From positions 4,472,501 through 4,536,500 of the forward strand of contig NZ_CP051680.1 of the NCBI RefSeq assembly GCF_012849095.1: DNA of 64,000 nt, read 5' to 3'. Position 1 is the first letter of the stretch. Each line of letters begins with the position of its first letter. Position numbers and translations under genes: made by a program. The notes beneath the pieces are model-generated. The model did not search any database. It saw nothing but the letters and a program-made list of their open reading frames with translations, and was not told the origin of the DNA. The stretch is from Cohnella herbarum (GTDB lineage Bacteria > Bacillota > Bacilli > Paenibacillales > Paenibacillaceae). This document shows, in pieces, positions 19,561-32,708 of the stretch.

Positions 19561-19914
19561 TTAGTCGATCAGTTCTCCGGAGCGTTTAGCTACCCGGACT
19601 TTTTTGCCGTTATCAAGCGTTTTGCTGCCAACGCGAGTTGGTTTGCCGCTTTTAGGATCGATATGCATCACGTTAGACACGTGAATCGGCGCTTCGCGCT
19701 CGATGATACCGCCTTGTTGGTTCGTTGGGTTTGGACGCGTATGGCGTTTCACCATATTGACGCCCTCGACAAGTACGCGATTTTCGCGCGGATACGCTGC
19801 GATAATGCGGCCTTTCTTGCCTTTGTCTTTGCCCGAGATGACGATGATGTTATCGTCTTTTTTCACGTGCAGTTTATTGTTGTGCGATTCAAGCACTTTT
19901 TTCAGACGGGGCAT
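19561..19914 (-). CDS. rplX: 50S ribosomal protein L24
   Basis: This 117-residue protein contains a KOW motif ([13 protein letters not shown]) and the C-terminal P-T-R-V-G block. It has about ten extra N-terminal residues compared with Bacillus L24 ([11 protein letters not shown]). The ATG follows a good AAGGAGG, so the extension is probably real. Confidence 0.97.
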   Translation of the reverse strand: MPRLKKVLESHNNKLHVKKDDNIIVISGKDKGKKGRIIAAYPRENRVLVEGVNMVKRHTRPNPTNQQGGIIEREAPIHVSNVMHIDPKSGKPTRVGSKTLDNGKKVRVAKRSGELID

Positions 19915-19959
19915 GGGTACACCTCCTTGAGTGTTTCTCCATCGGTGCGTTCCGGAATG

Positions 19960-20328
19960 TTAGAGAACTTCCGGTGCCAGGGAAATGATTTTCATGAAGT
20001 CGTGTTCGCGAAGCTCACGGGCAACTGGTCCGAAGATCCGGGTACCGCGCGGGCTCTTGTCTTCTTTAACGATTACAGCAGCGTTCTCGTCGAACGCGAT
20101 GTAAGATCCGTCTTTACGGCGTACCGAACGTTTCGTACGAACGATAACGCATTTGACTACGTCGCCTTTTTTGACAACGCCGCCTGGTGTTGCTTGTTTA
20201 ACGGAGCATACGATCATATCACCGATATGTCCTACGCGGCGTCCTGTGCCACCAAGCACGCGGATACACATCAATTCTTTCGCGCCGGAGTTGTCGGCAA
20301 CGGCCAGACGCGTAAACGGTTGAATCAT
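19960..20328 (-). CDS. rplN: 50S ribosomal protein L14
   Basis: This 122-residue protein has the canonical motifs D-N-S-G-A-K, R-R-K-D-G-S-Y and F-G-P-V-A-R-E-L-R. It lies between rpsQ and rplX in the conserved order. Confidence 0.98.
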   Translation of the reverse strand: MIQPFTRLAVADNSGAKELMCIRVLGGTGRRVGHIGDMIVCSVKQATPGGVVKKGDVVKCVIVRTKRSVRRKDGSYIAFDENAAVIVKEDKSPRGTRIFGPVARELREHDFMKIISLAPEVL

Positions 20329-20364
20329 CGCAAGGTCCTCCTTTCAGTTACAGGTGAGAGTCTC

Positions 20365-20631
20365 TTAGGCCAATACGGCTTTCTCGACGATTTCGACCAA
20401 GCGCCATGTTTTGTCTTTCGACAAAGGGCGGGTCTCCATGATTCTCACTGTGTCGCCGATTTTTGCATCATTAGTTTCGTCATGCGCTTTGAATTTCTTC
20501 GTGTATTTAATCCGTTTGTGGTACAAGCTGTGTTTTTTGTACGTTTCAACAGCTACCACAATCGTTTTATCCATTTTGTCGCTGACGACCTTACCAATCT
20601 GCACTTTACGATTGTTGTTGCGTTCGCTCAT
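20365..20631 (-). CDS. rpsQ: 30S ribosomal protein S17
   Basis: This 88-residue OB-fold protein has the motif [14 protein letters not shown]. It starts M-S-E-R-N-N-N-R-K after AAAGGAGG. Confidence 0.98.
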   Translation of the reverse strand: MSERNNNRKVQIGKVVSDKMDKTIVVAVETYKKHSLYHKRIKYTKKFKAHDETNDAKIGDTVRIMETRPLSKDKTWRLVEIVEKAVLA

Positions 20632-20654
20632 GGTAATCCTCCTTTTCCCGGGTT

Positions 20655-20852
20655 TTAGCCGATGCCGAGTTCACGCTCGCGCAAAATGGTTTTAGCCCGA
20701 GCAATTTCTTTCCGCAGATCGCCAAGGCGGTGCGGGTTATCCAGTTGGCCAGTAGCCAGTTGGAAGCGGAGGTTGAACAGCTCATCCTTGAAGCCGGCGA
20801 TCTTCTGTTCGAGTTCCGCCGATGTCAGGTTGCGAAATTCACTGGCTTTCAT
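20655..20852 (-). CDS. rpmC: 50S ribosomal protein L29
   Basis: The ATG at 20852 gives 65 residues beginning M-K-A-S-E-F-R-N-L, the family start. An in-frame ATG eight codons upstream lies inside rplP. The gene overlaps the rplP stop by 14 bp, so the two are probably translationally coupled. The F-x-L-R-F-Q and R-R/K-x-I-A-R signature region is present. Confidence 0.97.
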   Translation of the reverse strand: MKASEFRNLTSAELEQKIAGFKDELFNLRFQLATGQLDNPHRLGDLRKEIARAKTILRERELGIG

Positions 20853-21276
20853 TTGCTTCACCACCCAGTTCTTCACGTTTCACAAACTTCGTCTTGATCG
20901 GCAACTTGTGCGCAGCAAGACGCATCGCTTCACGTGCGATCTCCTCGGATACGCCTGCGAGCTCGAACAATACTTTGCCCGGTTTCACAACGGCAACCCA
21001 TGCTTCTACGTTACCTTTACCGCTACCCATCCGAACCTCAAGAGGTTTTTGGGTGATCGGTTTCGAAGGGAAAATTTTGATCCAAACTTTACCGCCCCGT
21101 TTAATATAACGAGTCATCGCGATACGCGCAGCCTCGATTTGACGGTTCGTTATCCAAGAAGGCTCCATTGCTTGCAGACCGTATTCGCCGAAGTGAACTT
21201 CAGCGCCGCCTTTAGCTTGGCCTCTCATTTTACCGCGGTGTACTTTGCGGTGTTTTACGCGTTTAGGGACCAACAT
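20839..21276 (-). CDS. rplP: 50S ribosomal protein L16
   Basis: This 145-residue protein has [12 protein letters not shown] at the N-terminus and G-K-G-N-V-E-A-W-V in the middle. It lies 2 bp after rpsC and overlaps rpmC. Confidence 0.98.
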   Translation of the reverse strand: MLVPKRVKHRKVHRGKMRGQAKGGAEVHFGEYGLQAMEPSWITNRQIEAARIAMTRYIKRGGKVWIKIFPSKPITQKPLEVRMGSGKGNVEAWVAVVKPGKVLFELAGVSEEIAREAMRLAAHKLPIKTKFVKREELGGEANESQ

Positions 21277-21278
21277 GA

Positions 21279-21941
21279 TCAGTTGCCTCCTTCCTCAGCA
21301 GCTCTTTTCTTCGTCGGAAGGACTTCGCCACGGTAGATCCATACTTTTACGCCGATGCGGCCATAAGTCGTATGTGCTTCCGCCGTTCCGTAATCGATAT
21401 CAGCGCGGAGTGTGTGCAATGGCACAGTACCTTCGCTGTATCCTTCTTGACGAGCAATTTCCGCTCCGCCCAGACGACCACTAACGGATGTTTTGATTCC
21501 TTTCGCGCCAGCGCGTTGCGTACGTTGCATAGCTTGTTTCATCGCGCGGCGGAATGAAACGCGGCGTTCCAGTTGTTGCGCGATGCTCTCGGCAACCAGG
21601 ATAGCGTCCATTTCCGGGTTTTTGATCTCGGAGATATTGATGTGCACTTTCTTGCCGTTCGTGATTTTCGTAAGTTGGCCGCGAAGCACTTCTACTTCAG
21701 CGCCGCCCTTACCGATTACGATACCCGGCTTAGCAGTGTGAATCGTAACGTTAACGCGGTTAGCGGCACGTTCGATTTCGATTTTGGATACTGCGGCTTC
21801 CTTCAACTTCTTCTTAAGGAATTCGCGGATTTTGACATCTTCGATTAGAAGAGTGCCGAAATCTTTTTCAGCATACCATTTGGATTCCCAATCACGGATA
21901 ATGCCGATGCGAAGACCGACGGGATTTACTTTTTGACCCAC
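21279..21941 (-). CDS. rpsC: 30S ribosomal protein S3
   Basis: This 220-residue protein has the KH domain (G-I-V-I-G-K-G-G) and the C-terminal S3 domain (R-L-G-G-A-E-I-A-R). The start M-G-Q-K-V-N-P-V-G is standard. Confidence 0.98.
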   Translation of the reverse strand: MGQKVNPVGLRIGIIRDWESKWYAEKDFGTLLIEDVKIREFLKKKLKEAAVSKIEIERAANRVNVTIHTAKPGIVIGKGGAEVEVLRGQLTKITNGKKVHINISEIKNPEMDAILVAESIAQQLERRVSFRRAMKQAMQRTQRAGAKGIKTSVSGRLGGAEIARQEGYSEGTVPLHTLRADIDYGTAEAHTTYGRIGVKVWIYRGEVLPTKKRAAEEGGN

Positions 21942-21954
21942 ACGTTGTCCCTCC

Positions 21955-22293
21955 TTATTTCTCAGATACGACCAGCGTAATGTGGCTGGAACGCTTGAAA
22001 ATACTGAATGCGCGACCTTGGGAACGTGGTTGGAATCGTTTCATCGTCGGACCTTCGTTAACGAAGGCTTCGGACACGACCAATTTGTTCACGTCGAGCT
22101 GGTAGTTGTGTTCAGCGTTCGCAATGGCAGAGTTCAAGAGTTTCTCGAGAACCGGAGATGCCGAACGCGGTGTATGACGCAGAATAGCAACCGCATCGCC
22201 GACTTTTTTACCGCGGATCAGGTCTACGACCAGGCGGACTTTACGAGCCGGAATGCGAATGTTATTCACAACAGCTTTCGCTTGCTGAGACAT
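21955..22293 (-). CDS. rplV: 50S ribosomal protein L22
   Basis: This 112-residue protein carries the exit-tunnel hairpin region ([15 protein letters not shown]). It lies between rpsS and rpsC. The 90-bp spacer to rpsS has no visible gene. Confidence 0.98.
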   Translation of the reverse strand: MSQQAKAVVNNIRIPARKVRLVVDLIRGKKVGDAVAILRHTPRSASPVLEKLLNSAIANAEHNYQLDVNKLVVSEAFVNEGPTMKRFQPRSQGRAFSIFKRSSHITLVVSEK

Positions 22294-22383
22294 CGGTGTA
22301 CCTCCTCCCTTACGTACGTATCGTGACGATTAAATGGTAACGGCTTGGCGCACTTTACTTAATCGCACTTCGTAGGGTTAAAA

Positions 22384-22665
22384 TTATCGCTTGCCCGTTT
22401 TCTTATCGTCGTCCGTATGTCCTTTGAATGTACGCGTTGGCGCGAATTCGCCCAACTTGTGACCTACCATGTCTTCCGACACGTATACAGGCACGTGCTT
22501 ACGTCCATCGTATACAGCGAACGTTTGACCCACGAACTGTGGGAATATCGTCGAGCGACGAGACCAAGTTTTGATAACGACTTTTTTATTCGAACCGGAC
22601 AGTTCTTCCACTTTTTTCAGTAGATAGCCATCCACGAAAGGTCCTTTTTTCAAACTGCGACCCAT
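22384..22665 (-). CDS. rpsS: 30S ribosomal protein S19
   Basis: This 93-residue protein starts [10 protein letters not shown] and has W-S-R-R-S-T-I-F-P and L-G-E-F-A-P-T-R. It is in the S10 operon after rplB. Confidence 0.98.
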   Translation of the reverse strand: MGRSLKKGPFVDGYLLKKVEELSGSNKKVVIKTWSRRSTIFPQFVGQTFAVYDGRKHVPVYVSEDMVGHKLGEFAPTRTFKGHTDDDKKTGKR

Positions 22666-22732
22666 GGAATGCTCCTCCCTTCAACGCGGTTTTCACGCAT
22701 TGCATTTCTCATTCGTTCATGCCGCCGGACAA

Positions 22733-23563
22733 TTACTTGCTGCGACGACGAACGATATATTTGCTCGAAGCTTTTTTCTTCTTGCGCGTTTTGTAGCCAA
22801 GCGTTGGTTGGCCCCATGGAGAAAGCGGGGATTTACGTCCGATTGGCGCACGGCCTTCACCACCACCGTGTGGGTGATCGTTCGGGTTCATTACAACTCC
22901 ACGAACCGTAGGGCGTTTGCCTAACCAACGATTACGTCCTGCTTTACCAATGTTCAGCAATTCGTGATCTTGGTTACCGACAGTACCGATAGTTGCGCGG
23001 CAAGTTTTGAGAATGCGGCGAATCTCGCCGGATGTCAAACGAATGGTAACGTAAGTTTCTTCTTTACCGAGCAATTGAGCGCTCGTACCGGCTGCGCGAA
23101 CCAATTGGCCGCCTTTGCCTGGTTTAAGCTCGATGTTGTGGATAACCGTACCGACCGGAATGTTTTCCAACGGAAGCGCGTTACCTACTTTGATGTCAGC
23201 CGATGGACCGGACGTGATTACATCATTAACTTTAAGGCCTTTAGGCGCGATGATGTAAGTTTTCTCACCGTCTGCATAGTTGATCAGAGCGATGTAGGAA
23301 GTACGGTTCGGATCGTATTCGATCGAAGCCACGCGGCCGGGAATGCCGTCCTTCGTGCGCTTGAAATCGATAATCCGGTACTTACGCTTATGTCCGCCGC
23401 CGTGATGACGAACGGTAATTTTACCTTGGTTATTACGGCCTGCGCGTTTGAATAACGGCGCGAGCAAGGATTTTTCCGGCTCTGTTGCCGTAATCTCTTC
23501 GAACGTTGCGATCGTCATTTGACGACGACTGGCCGTTGTCGGATTAAACTTTTTGACTGGCAA
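22733..23563 (-). CDS. rplB: 50S ribosomal protein L2
   Basis: This 276-residue protein includes the conserved [17 protein letters not shown] loop with the histidine near the peptidyl transferase centre. The start M-P-V-K-K-F-N-P-T is standard. Confidence 0.98.
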   Translation of the reverse strand: MPVKKFNPTTASRRQMTIATFEEITATEPEKSLLAPLFKRAGRNNQGKITVRHHGGGHKRKYRIIDFKRTKDGIPGRVASIEYDPNRTSYIALINYADGEKTYIIAPKGLKVNDVITSGPSADIKVGNALPLENIPVGTVIHNIELKPGKGGQLVRAAGTSAQLLGKEETYVTIRLTSGEIRRILKTCRATIGTVGNQDHELLNIGKAGRNRWLGKRPTVRGVVMNPNDHPHGGGEGRAPIGRKSPLSPWGQPTLGYKTRKKKKASSKYIVRRRSK

Positions 23564-23592
23564 TTGGATTCCCTCCTTACTTTAGAGACTTA

Positions 23593-23886
23593 TTATACAG
23601 AGGATTCGAAGAACTCAAGCGGTTTGCTATCTGCAGAAAGCTGCACGATCGCTTTTTTCCATTCGGAAGTATAGCCGCTATGTCTGCCGTAGCGTTTAGG
23701 CTTCGCAGGCATTCTGAGTGTATTTACGCCAACGACTTTCACTTTGAAGATCTGCTCGATGGCTTGTTTAATTTCGGTTTTGTTGGCTCTCAAGTCAACT
23801 TCAAACACGTATTTGCGTTGATCCAAAAAGTCGCTTGTGCGTTCGGTAACAACCGGCCGTTTGATTAGATCGCGGGGGTTTTTCAT
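23593..23886 (-). CDS. rplW: 50S ribosomal protein L23
   Basis: This 97-residue protein has the motif K-V-V-G-V-N-T-L and the R-Y-G-R-H-S-G-Y block. It docks the signal recognition particle and trigger factor at the tunnel exit. Its start overlaps the rplD stop. Confidence 0.98.
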   Translation of the reverse strand: MKNPRDLIKRPVVTERTSDFLDQRKYVFEVDLRANKTEIKQAIEQIFKVKVVGVNTLRMPAKPKRYGRHSGYTSEWKKAIVQLSADSKPLEFFESSV

Positions 23887-24509
23887 TACGCGAACACCTC
23901 CTCAACTTTAGCGACTGCATCCTTCGTGATGATCAATTGATCATGTTTCATCACGTCAAGCACGTTGATTCCTTCGGCGGAAACGAATTTAACGCCTGGG
24001 ATATTACGCGCGGACAGGGCCACGTTATTATCAAAGTCAGCCGTTACTACTAGAGCTTTACGGGATACTTTGAGGTTGTTCAAGAGCTTTGCAATGTCCT
24101 TCGTTTTCGGTTGGGACAAGCTCAGCTGATCAAGAACGATGATTTGGTTATCCACAACTTTGCTGGACAACGCGGATTTAATCGCCAAACGACGTACTTT
24201 GCGAGGCAATTTGAAGCCATAGCTGCGTGGCGTTGGTCCGAATACGATACCGCCGCCTTTCCATTGCGGCGAACGAATACTACCTTGACGAGCGCGGCCA
24301 GTTCCTTTTTGTTTCCATGGCTTACGTCCGCCTCCGCGCACTTCCGAACGACCTTTCGTATCGTGCGTGCCCGAGCGAAGCGAAGCTTGTTGAAGCAATA
24401 CGGCGCTGTGCAATACGTGAACGTTCGGCTCTAAACCGAATACTCCTTCTGCCAGATCCAATTGTCCAACTTCTTTGCCGTCAACGTTAAATACGGATAC
24501 TTTCGGCAT
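23886..24509 (-). CDS. rplD: 50S ribosomal protein L4
   Basis: The ATG at 24509 follows AGGAGG by 7 nt and gives 207 residues starting M-P-K-V-S-V-F; an upstream alternative overlaps the ribosome site. The tunnel loop ([15 protein letters not shown]) is present. In E. coli L4 represses its own operon; this is not known here. Confidence 0.98.
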   Translation of the reverse strand: MPKVSVFNVDGKEVGQLDLAEGVFGLEPNVHVLHSAVLLQQASLRSGTHDTKGRSEVRGGGRKPWKQKGTGRARQGSIRSPQWKGGGIVFGPTPRSYGFKLPRKVRRLAIKSALSSKVVDNQIIVLDQLSLSQPKTKDIAKLLNNLKVSRKALVVTADFDNNVALSARNIPGVKFVSAEGINVLDVMKHDQLIITKDAVAKVEEVFA

Positions 24510-24540
24510 GAGTGGTCCTCCTTTCCTCATACATTACGAA

Positions 24541-25167
24541 TTATTTCTTCACCGCTGAGCGGATTTTGAGAAAACTGTTACGAGCGCCCGGTACGGAGCC
24601 TTTGATCAGCAATACGTTACGCTCAAGATCGACTTTAACGATTTCGAGGTTTTGTACGGTGATCGTTTCGCTACCCATACGGCCGTGCATTTTCTTACCT
24701 TTTGGCACGCGGTTTGCGTCACGAATGGTCGCGAGCGAACCGTTACCGCGGTGATACTTGGAACCGTGCGTCATCTTACCGCGTTGGAAGCCCCAACGTT
24801 TGATTGCGCCTGTCGTTCCTTTACCTTTGGAAACCCCAGTTACGTCAACGATATCGCCTTCGGAGAACTGGTCAACTTTAAGTTCTTGACCAACTTCCAA
24901 GTCAGCCGGTGTAAGTCCGCTAACTTCGCGAATGAAGCGCTTGGGTCCAGTGCCTGCTTTCTTAGCATGGCCAATGGCTGGTTTAGTTGCTAGCTTCTCG
25001 CGTTTATCCGCGAAGCCGAGCTGTACCGCTTCGTATCCGTCGTTATCGGCGGATTTCTTTTGCAATACGACGTTCGGAGTTGCTTCTACCACAGTAACCG
25101 GCACTACATTGCCGTCAGCTGCGAATATTTGCGTCATTCCGAGTTTACGTCCCAAGATTCCTGACAT
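24541..25167 (-). CDS. rplC: 50S ribosomal protein L3
   Basis: This 208-residue protein starts [15 protein letters not shown] and has the central extension H-R-G-N-G-S-L-A/G. It is the second gene of the S10 operon. Confidence 0.98.
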   Translation of the reverse strand: MSGILGRKLGMTQIFAADGNVVPVTVVEATPNVVLQKKSADNDGYEAVQLGFADKREKLATKPAIGHAKKAGTGPKRFIREVSGLTPADLEVGQELKVDQFSEGDIVDVTGVSKGKGTTGAIKRWGFQRGKMTHGSKYHRGNGSLATIRDANRVPKGKKMHGRMGSETITVQNLEIVKVDLERNVLLIKGSVPGARNSFLKIRSAVKK

Positions 25168-25212
25168 GTTGACACCTCTTTTCTGATGGATCTAATTTAC
25201 TTCTTGCTACAT

Positions 25213-25665
<453 letters not shown>

Positions 25666-25671
25666 TTCACT

Positions 25672-25700
25672 ATTATAGCGATCTGCCCAACCGATTGCAA
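25672..25700 (-). promoter_or_regulatory. Sigma-A promoter of the S10 operon
   Basis: TTGCAA (25695-25700), a 17-bp spacer, then a perfect TATAAT (25672-25677) on the minus strand. This near-consensus promoter is followed by a purine-rich start region. Position 25701-25835 is the divergent spacer to the YetF-like gene; no promoter is clear for that gene. Confidence 0.85.
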
Positions 25701-25835
25701 CATTTTTTTTCTAAACATTCCATAGGGGCTTTTACGTGCATATTTTTGCTTTACATGGTGTCGTAATCGTTGGGAAACACTGTATCGGATGAGTTGTTCA
25801 CTGATAATCCACATGGATAATACGGAGGTTACACA

Positions 25836-26531
25836 ATGCCAGATTGGCTAGAGGTTGCGCTACGGACTTTAATGGCCGTTGTTATCTTGTTCATTCTAAC
25901 TCGCATTCTGGGGAAGAGGCAGATTTCTCAACTATCGCTCTTCGAGTATATAACCGGAATATCGATCGGCAACTTGGCCGCTTATCTATCCCTGGACACG
26001 GATTCGAATTGGGTGATCGGGATCGTGGCCATGTCCGTTTGGGTTGCGGTTTCATTAGGGATCGAATTTCTGCAGCTTAAGAGCAAGAAAGCCAGAGATA
26101 TACTCGACGGCAAACCGACTATCATTATGCAAAATGGAAAAATTCTCGAGAACAACATGAAGAAGGAACGTATTACTTCCGACGAGTTGTTAGAGATGTT
26201 AAGGATGAAAAACGTCTTCGATGTCTCGCAAGTCGAATTCGCCGTAATGGATACAAGCGGGGAACTAAACGTTCTATTGAAGAAAGAGCATCAACCGTTG
26301 ACGCCTTCGGACATTAATCTCCCCGTCACGCCCGAGAAATTCAGCATGTCCGTCATTATGGACGGCAAAATTCTTGAGGATTCCTTGAAACGGGTTGGCT
26401 TGAATGAAAACTGGCTTAATGCGAAGCTTGAGAAACTGGGTACGAAAGTGGAACGTATCTATTTCGCCCAGGTCGATTCGCAGAACAAGCTTTACCTGGA
26501 TCCTTACGAAGATTCCATTAATGCTCACTGA
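25836..26531 (+). CDS. DUF421 / YetF-family membrane protein
   Basis: This 231-residue protein has two to three N-terminal membrane segments (about 7-25, 33-53, 58-80) followed by a cytosolic DUF421 domain (about 85-225). Family hallmarks are L-G-K-R-Q-I-S-Q-L-S-L-F-E-Y-I-T-G-I-S-I-G-N and the later K-P-T-I-I-M-Q-N-G-K-I. In B. subtilis YetF and relatives are sporulation- or membrane-associated proteins of unclear function. An ACGGAGG site is 7 nt upstream. It diverges from rpsJ and is followed by a YitT-like gene on the same strand. Confidence 0.85.
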   Translation: MPDWLEVALRTLMAVVILFILTRILGKRQISQLSLFEYITGISIGNLAAYLSLDTDSNWVIGIVAMSVWVAVSLGIEFLQLKSKKARDILDGKPTIIMQNGKILENNMKKERITSDELLEMLRMKNVFDVSQVEFAVMDTSGELNVLLKKEHQPLTPSDINLPVTPEKFSMSVIMDGKILEDSLKRVGLNENWLNAKLEKLGTKVERIYFAQVDSQNKLYLDPYEDSINAH

Positions 26532-26616
26532 GATAACAAATTCCCGGTTCCTCGTCATGGACAGCCCTTATCTCCCATATAGATAAGACAGGTTGCATTG
26601 AAGGGACTGATCGTGC

Positions 26617-27204
26617 TTGCTTTCGCTCCAAAAAGTCGTTGTTATCGTCATAGGCAGCATATTGATCGCAATGGGCATTGATTTTTTCTTAATGCCCATC
26701 AAGGTGTTAGACGGAGGACTGATCGGCATTGCTCTCATAGGAAACTATTTATTCGGAGTCAAAGTCGGTCTCCTGCTCATCCTCTGCAGCTTGCCCGTAT
26801 TCGTTTACACTTGGTTCAAAGACAAATCCATCTTCTTTCACAGCTTATTCGGGATGATCTTCCTGTCCTACTTCATCGATCTGTTCGATCCTTATAATCC
26901 GCTGGGATCATTAATACATGATTATCCGTTTATCGCATCGATCGTCGGAGGACTATGCATAGGCATCGGCTTCGGTGTTTTACTCAGGTTCGACACAAGC
27001 ACGGGCGGAATCGATCTATTAGCCAAACTGCTTGCCGGTAGATTGCGTATTAACGTAGGGATTTTAATTCTTATTATGGACGCGGTTGTCGTTAGCATAG
27101 GAGGTTTCTTATTTTCGGTGGATACATTCTTTCTTTCCGTCGCCACAATTAGCTCGGGCGGGTTAGCGACAAGTTTATGCACGACAAAGTATTTCTCCTA
27201 CTAA
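26617..27204 (+). CDS. YitT-family membrane protein (DUF161 only)
   Basis: This 195-residue protein has five to six hydrophobic segments and the family motifs G-I-D-F-F-L-M-P, D-G-G-L-I-G-I-A and F-D-T-S-T-G-G-I-D. Full-length YitT proteins (about 280 residues) have a C-terminal DUF2179 domain; this one ends before it, so it is the short form or a truncated copy. The start is a TTG about 9 nt after AAGGGAC. It lies 85 bp after the YetF-like gene. The function is unknown. Confidence 0.75.
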   Translation: MLSLQKVVVIVIGSILIAMGIDFFLMPIKVLDGGLIGIALIGNYLFGVKVGLLLILCSLPVFVYTWFKDKSIFFHSLFGMIFLSYFIDLFDPYNPLGSLIHDYPFIASIVGGLCIGIGFGVLLRFDTSTGGIDLLAKLLAGRLRINVGILILIMDAVVVSIGGFLFSVDTFFLSVATISSGGLATSLCTTKYFSY

Positions 27205-27231
27205 TAACGTAACGAACATTATATAGAAGAA

Positions 27232-27276
27232 AAAGAAGAGCTATCTAGGCGATTAAGCCTTGGATAGCTCTTCTTT
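27232..27276. terminator. Bidirectional terminator between the YitT-like gene and tuf
   Basis: A 14-bp stem (AAAGAAGAGCTATC with GATAGCTCTTCTTT) plus an inner GGC/GCC pair sits between convergent genes. It has A-rich and T-rich flanks on the two sides. Confidence 0.9.
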
Positions 27277-27289
27277 ATTGGAAAGTCGC

Positions 27290-28483
27290 TTATTTTTGGA
27301 TAGAAGCAACTGCGCCTGCGCCTACAGTACGACCGCCTTCGCGGATAGCGAAACGAGTACCTTCTTCAACGGCGATTGGCGAAATCAGTTGTACAGTAAC
27401 TTCGATGTTATCGCCAGGCATAACCATCTCAGTGCCTTCAGGCAGGTTGATGATACCAGTTACGTCTGTTGTCCGGAAGTAGAACTGCGGACGGTAACCT
27501 GTGAAGAAAGGCTTGTGACGGCCACCCTCACCGGAAGTCAGAACGTAGATTTGAGCTGTGAACTCAGTATGGGGTTTAACGGAACCTGGCTTCGCGATTA
27601 CTTGGCCACGCTCGATGTCTTTACGGTCTACACCACGAAGCAATGCTCCGATGTTGTCGCCGGCTTGAGCTTGATCAAGCAATTTGCGGAACATTTCTAC
27701 GCCCGTTACAACGGATTTGCGAGTTTCTTCTTGCAAACCGATGATTTCAGCCTCGTCGCCAACTTTGATGATACCACGCTCAACACGGCCTGTAGCAACA
27801 GTACCACGACCAGTGATTGTGAACACATCCTCAACAGGCATCAAGAAAGGCTTGTCAGTTGCGCGCTCAGGAGTTGGGATATAGCTGTCGATCGCTTCGA
27901 ACAACTCAAGGATTTTGTCAGCCCAAGGACCATCAGGGTTAGCAAGAGCTTCACGAGCAGCACCGCGGATGATTGGAGTATCATCGCCCGGGAACTCATA
28001 TTCGCTAAGAAGGTCGCGAACTTCCATCTCAACGAGTTCAAGCAACTCTTCGTCTTCAACCATGTCGCATTTGTTCAAGAATACGACGATGTAAGGAACG
28101 CCTACTTGCTTGGAAAGCAAGATGTGCTCGCGCGTTTGCGGCATAGGGCCGTCAGCAGCGGATACAACCAGGATCGCTCCGTCCATTTGAGCAGCACCGG
28201 TGATCATGTTTTTAACATAGTCAGCATGTCCTGGGCAGTCAACGTGTGCGTAGTGACGGTTAGGAGTTTCGTACTCAACGTGTGCTGTGGAAATTGTAAT
28301 TCCACGCTCGCGCTCTTCTGGAGCTTTGTCGATTTGATCAAACGCTACTGCAGCACCGCTGCCGTATTTTTTGTTCAATACCGAAGTGATTGCAGCCGTA
28401 GTTGTAGTTTTACCGTGGTCAACGTGACCGATAGTTCCGATATTGATGTGTGGTTTGTTACGTTCGAATTTAGCCTTAGCCAT
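27290..28483 (-). CDS. tuf: Elongation factor Tu
   Basis: This 397-residue GTPase delivers aminoacyl-tRNA to the ribosome. The G1 [10 protein letters not shown]3 D-C-P-G-H and G4 N-K-C-D motifs are intact, followed by the two beta-barrel domains. It is the last gene of the str operon, 97 bp after fusA, and is followed by a terminator. Confidence 0.99.
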   Translation of the reverse strand: MAKAKFERNKPHINIGTIGHVDHGKTTTTAAITSVLNKKYGSGAAVAFDQIDKAPEERERGITISTAHVEYETPNRHYAHVDCPGHADYVKNMITGAAQMDGAILVVSAADGPMPQTREHILLSKQVGVPYIVVFLNKCDMVEDEELLELVEMEVRDLLSEYEFPGDDTPIIRGAAREALANPDGPWADKILELFEAIDSYIPTPERATDKPFLMPVEDVFTITGRGTVATGRVERGIIKVGDEAEIIGLQEETRKSVVTGVEMFRKLLDQAQAGDNIGALLRGVDRKDIERGQVIAKPGSVKPHTEFTAQIYVLTSGEGGRHKPFFTGYRPQFYFRTTDVTGIINLPEGTEMVMPGDNIEVTVQLISPIAVEEGTRFAIREGGRTVGAGAVASIQK

Positions 28484-28579
28484 GGATACTGTTCCTCCTT
28501 AATGAGTAAAAGGATTTATTTTGATGACGGGCGAAGACGGCTTATGCCATCTCCTAACCGTCTACTTTCAATAACTTGC

Positions 28580-30655
<2,076 letters not shown>

Positions 30656-30694
30656 CGATATAGTCTCCCTTCATTTGTGTTGCTTAAGCGAATT

Positions 30695-31165
30695 CTACCA
30701 ACGGTAGTGAGCGAATGCTTTGTTCGCTTCCGCCATTTTGTGAGTATCCTCACGCTTCTTAACGGCTGCTCCAGTGTTATTGGAAGCATCCAGAATTTCA
30801 GCTGCTAAACGCTCTTCCATCGTCTTCTCTCCGCGGTTGCGGGAGTAGTTAACGAGCCAGCGCAGTCCAAGGGACGTGCGGCGTTCAGGCTTAACTTCAA
30901 TTGGAACTTGATAGTTTGCTCCACCTACGCGGCGAGCTTTAACCTCAAGCACCGGCATGATGTTCTTGATTGCTGCTTCAAAAACCTCCATTGGTTCTTT
31001 ACCGGAGCGCTCTTGAATCAATGTGAACGCATCATACAGAAGTTGTTGGGCTACGCCCTTCTTTCCGTCGATCATGATGCGGTTTACGAGACGAGTAACA
31101 AGTTTGCTGTTGTACAGCGGATCCGGGAGTACATCCCGTTTCGGAACTGGTCCTTTACGTGGCAT
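30695..31165 (-). CDS. rpsG: 30S ribosomal protein S7
   Basis: From the ATG at 31165 (8 nt after AAAGGAGG) the protein is 156 residues and starts [10 protein letters not shown]. The motif [12 protein letters not shown] and C-terminal [15 protein letters not shown] are present. An in-frame upstream ATG covers the ribosome site and is rejected. Confidence 0.98.
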   Translation of the reverse strand: MPRKGPVPKRDVLPDPLYNSKLVTRLVNRIMIDGKKGVAQQLLYDAFTLIQERSGKEPMEVFEAAIKNIMPVLEVKARRVGGANYQVPIEVKPERRTSLGLRWLVNYSRNRGEKTMEERLAAEILDASNNTGAAVKKREDTHKMAEANKAFAHYRW

Positions 31166-31228
31166 CGAAGTTCCTCCTTTCTCATTCATGTTGTTCCGCG
31201 TCAGGCGATAAAGTCGCCCTTCCGCTTA

Positions 31229-31651
31229 TTAGGATTTTTTAACTTTCGGTCTTTTCGTACCGTATTTGGAACGAGCTTGTTTCCGGTTGTTAACGCCTGC
31301 GGTATCCAACGCTCCGCGAACGATATGATAACGAACCCCCGGCAAGTCTTTAACCCGGCCTCCGCGAACAAGAACAACGCTATGCTCTTGCAAGTTATGG
31401 CCGATCCCCCCAATGTAGGCGGTCACCTCAACGCGGTTGGTCAAACGGACCCTTGCGTATTTACGAAGTGCGGAGTTCGGTTTTTTCGGAGTCATCGTTC
31501 CTACACGAGTGCACACTCCGCGTTTTTGAGGCGCGCTCAATTCAGTTTCTACGCGTTTCAACGCGTTGAACCCTCTTTGAAGAGCAGGAGATTTCGATTT
31601 TACGACCTTCGATTGACGGCCTTTACGAACTAGCTGGTTAATTGTTGGCAT
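31229..31651 (-). CDS. rpsL: 30S ribosomal protein S12
   Basis: This 140-residue protein has the decoding-site motif [11 protein letters not shown] and [10 protein letters not shown]. The lysine at the usual streptomycin-sensitivity site (Lys of P-K-K-P) is wild type. It is the first gene of the str operon, with a roughly 290-nt leader. Confidence 0.98.
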   Translation of the reverse strand: MPTINQLVRKGRQSKVVKSKSPALQRGFNALKRVETELSAPQKRGVCTRVGTMTPKKPNSALRKYARVRLTNRVEVTAYIGGIGHNLQEHSVVLVRGGRVKDLPGVRYHIVRGALDTAGVNNRKQARSKYGTKRPKVKKS

Positions 31652-31940
31652 GCTGCCACCCCCTTCCCGTAATCGGTAAAAAAATAATTAGTAAACGACT
31701 CAACCGATACCCCTTTGCGAAGCCCACAGATCCAGGTGGTTCATTTTGAGAGACGAGAAAGGGCCCGACCGACCAGCTTCACACATGAAAATCGCTTTTC
31801 CGTGATCCATGACCGAATCAAACCCATCAATTCTATTCCCCAACGGCTGCGGCAGTAGCCTCGCCGACTCAATGTCACACTTTTTACTTAGGATCGCACC
31901 GTATCGATGTACGTCAGTATGACGCACGTCTGGCACACAC
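31652..31940 (-). ncRNA. Long 5' leader of the str operon
   Basis: About 290 nt lie between the strong promoter and rpsL. A 78-codon open frame (31700-31936) crosses most of it but lacks a ribosome site and protein-like composition, so I treat the region as untranslated. Short hairpins are possible (for example GGCT...AGCC). No known leader class is recognised. Confidence 0.45.
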
Positions 31941-31946
31941 TATGAT

Positions 31947-31975
31947 ATATTATCACTTCAATTTGGGTGTGTCAA
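31947..31975 (-). promoter_or_regulatory. Sigma-A promoter of the str operon
   Basis: A perfect TTGACA (31970-31975), a 17-bp spacer, and TAATAT (31947-31952) on the minus strand. It lies between the ABC permease stop and rpsL, so the str genes do not depend on the transporter's transcription. Confidence 0.85.
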
Positions 31976-32003
31976 GGATAATAAGCATTCAAATGCCTAT
32001 GAA

Positions 32004-32708
32004 CTAGAATAGCCTCTTCTTCATGCTAACAAGGAATATCCCAAGCAATATGCCGCTATACAATAAAGGCGCCGTCACCGACAAAGCGATGTCCAAGGCC
32101 GTTGCCTCTTCATACCGATTCAACGTTTCCATCGTTCGGAATAGAGGCGGCAGCAACCACGCCAGCCCGCTTGCATACTCTGGCAAAGCCTTGGCTATCC
32201 CTGCGCCCGCAAGAGCTATTGCGATGGTTAAGAAGATTCCTAATATCGCATAGCTCAGCTTCCCGACAAGCTTATTCGTAAACAGGATGGATATCGATAG
32301 GCCAAGCAAAGCCAAAAAGCCGTGGCTCAAATACGCGATGACGCTTTCCGACAACGAAGGCTGCCTGTCGAACTTATCGAACGCAATCGGGTACAGTACG
32401 CAAATGAACGACAAAACCATACAGATAAGCATTATAACCATTAGCTTGTATAGATAATATTTGATCACGTTTCCGATATGCATGACCGTAATTAATTGCT
32501 GCGTCTCATCCTCCGCATCGATATATCCAAACCCGAGCCAAGCAGCAACGACGAACAGCATTGTAGACGTAAGCGAGTAGCTCGACATAACAGGGTTAGG
32601 TACAACGCCATATATAAACAATAGAATGATTCCGAACATTAACAGCGGAGCGACAAACCTATAGGATCTCGCATAATATCGGAATGAATATCCGACCGCC
32701 GCCCTCAT
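32004..32708 (-). CDS. ABC-2-type transporter permease
   Basis: This 234-residue protein has six predicted membrane segments (near 18-35, 47-62, 83-105, 125-150, 155-172, 208-228), as expected for an ABC-2 permease. The 5' end overlaps the ATPase gene by 4 bp (ATGA), so they form one translated unit. The substrate cannot be inferred. It occupies the rpoC-rpsL interval, where most Bacillales have only the L7Ae-like gene. Confidence 0.8.
   Translation of the reverse strand: MRAAVGYSFRYYARSYRFVAPLLMFGIILLFIYGVVPNPVMSSYSLTSTMLFVVAAWLGFGYIDAEDETQQLITVMHIGNVIKYYLYKLMVIMLICMVLSFICVLYPIAFDKFDRQPSLSESVIAYLSHGFLALLGLSISILFTNKLVGKLSYAILGIFLTIAIALAGAGIAKALPEYASGLAWLLPPLFRTMETLNRYEEATALDIALSVTAPLLYSGILLGIFLVSMKKRLF

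Noticed and set aside
19534..20658. A 374-codon plus-strand open frame over rplX-rpsQ
   Set aside because: Antisense to four ribosomal protein genes and their spacers; composition is not protein-like.
31700..31936. A 78-codon minus-strand frame in the rpsL leader
   Set aside because: Does not resemble L7Ae or any known protein and has no ribosome site; treated as leader RNA.
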